Assembly (NCBI GenBank): GCA_025057695.1
Contig: JANWVB010000010.1
Coordinates: 1-23,257 of the forward strand
Length of the DNA stretch: 23,257 nucleotides
Direction of reading: 5' to 3'
Source of the DNA: Patescibacteria group bacterium
GTDB lineage: Bacteria; Patescibacteriota; Microgenomatia; UBA8517
A model generated the notes under the pieces. It saw only the letters and a program-made list of their open reading frames with translations. It searched no databases and was not told the origin of the DNA. Shown here in pieces: positions 22,852 to 23,257 of the stretch. Numbering within the stretch: the stretch's first letter is position 1; every line of letters starts with the position of its first letter. A program made the translations under genes and the position numbers.

Positions 22852-22992
22852 CTATTCAAATGTTTGGTGTTTTGTCAGGTTAGGACTATTTTCTAGCAGT
22901 AATCCCACAAAAGATTGAGCATTTTTGATTCCTCCCAAATATGGCGCGATTCTTGAAATGAATTTGTTATTTTTTATTATTCTTTCTGACAT
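22852..22992 (-). pseudogene. Short remnant with possible DUF4012-like sequence
   Basis: A 46-codon open segment from the ATG at 22992, in the 239-base gap after the DUF84 gene. The stretch RIAPYLGGIKNAQSFVGLLLENSPNL resembles a conserved piece of DUF4012 surface proteins common in CPR bacteria (pattern LPYLxGFxGxKxYLxLxQNNxEL). The typical downstream RPTGGFIGSY block is missing: the frame ends in TKHQTFE then TAG. It could be a degraded end of such a gene, a real small protein, or coincidence. No good promoter was seen for it. Confidence 0.25.
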
Positions 22993-23024
22993 AGAAAGAT
23001 ATTTTAAAATTTTTATTCTTTGGA

Positions 23025-23030
23025 TACAAT
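23025..23030 (+). promoter_or_regulatory. Possible -10 of the last gene
   Basis: TACAAT ends 7 bases before the ATG at 23038, the same spacing as the other leaderless starts. A TG pair is present but one base further upstream than in a standard extended -10. Confidence 0.4.
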
Positions 23031-23037
23031 CAATCTT

Positions 23038-23257
23038 ATGCTGAAAAAGAAAGTTCCTAAAAAGTTTTCGCCTCAAGAAAAACTTAAAGAATTAACAGAA
23101 ACATTAAAAAAATATGAAGACTGGCTTGCAAAAGAGATGAAAGGGTATAGAGGTGTTATTCACGAAAGCGCTTCCTCTGAGATTAAACACAATAAGGTTA
23201 TGGTTCTTCGTGACATGGTTGCTTCTATTAAAGAGGAAATAAAAAAATTAAAAGAGG
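23038..23257 (+). CDS. Hypothetical coiled-coil protein, 5' part (runs off the window)
   Basis: An open frame of 73 codons from ATG 23038 to the window edge with no stop. The protein starts with a basic MLKKKVPKKF and then is largely helical and charged (EKLKELTETLKKYEDWLAKE, then SIKEEIKKLKE). No family is recognised. A TACAAT box 7 bases upstream of the ATG and the codon pattern (mostly Lys/Glu helices) argue it is real and that the overlapping minus-strand open frame is not. Length and function cannot be judged from this window. Confidence 0.6.
   Translation, partial: MLKKKVPKKFSPQEKLKELTETLKKYEDWLAKEMKGYRGVIHESASSEIKHNKVMVLRDMVASIKEEIKKLKE

Noticed and set aside
22993..23076. Longer minus-strand open frame up to 23076
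   Set aside because: The upstream part overlaps the start of the plus-strand gene at 23038, which has a promoter-like box and helical coding pattern.
1..23257. CRISPR array, tRNA, rRNA, transposase or prophage genes
   Set aside because: No regularly spaced direct repeats, no tRNA-like TTCRANY/cloverleaf sequence and no transposase or phage proteins were found in the gaps or frames.

Overview
This is an AT-rich bacterial chromosomal segment of densely packed genes with standard stop-codon use: TGA ends gatC, gatB, the 6448 gene, the guanylate kinase-like gene and the phosphodiester glycosidase-like gene, so TGA is not recoded. I infer a Candidate Phyla Radiation (Patescibacteria) genome, most likely Microgenomates. 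The grounds are AT-rich short genes with very small gaps, almost no Shine-Dalgarno sequences, GatA with the DAWAHGSS-type motif, a ClpB lacking its N-domain, and one giant secreted Asn/Thr-rich protein beside minimal housekeeping genes. No rRNA, tRNA, CRISPR array or insertion sequence is visible.

Left part (1-3300): a stand-alone OmpR-type winged-helix protein (minus) is divergent from a ClpB-type disaggregase (plus). The gap between them carries a near-consensus CIRCE operator, the binding site of the heat-shock repressor HrcA. A small four-helix membrane protein lies tail to tail with clpB.

Centre (3340-12483): gatC-gatA-gatB form a tight operon for tRNA-dependent amidation, followed by an orphan small gene. 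Next comes a minus-strand GGDEF gene interrupted by one in-frame TGA, then dnaE (replicative polymerase), rplS (ribosomal protein L19) and yraN.

Right part (12497-23257): a 5.6-kb minus-strand gene encodes a secreted protein with a glucose/sorbosone dehydrogenase-like propeller, a PKD domain, three LamG domains and five cadherin-like domains. Upstream of it is a two-gene minus operon (guanylate kinase-like protein, then a membrane-anchored phosphodiester glycosidase-like protein, coupled by TGATG). Divergent from that are a DUF2130 coiled-coil/nuclease-like gene, a GH15-like glycosidase, a YjjX/DUF84 NTP phosphatase and the start of an unrecognised gene that runs off the window.

The most general signal is regulatory. 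Many genes have a TGnTATAAT-like extended -10 box ending only 6-11 bases before the start codon, with no Shine-Dalgarno sequence, which points to leaderless or near-leaderless transcripts. I found no clear new defence or mobile system. The best leads are the CIRCE/N-domain-less ClpB locus, the broken GGDEF gene with its unusual insert, the giant surface protein and the leaderless promoter pattern.
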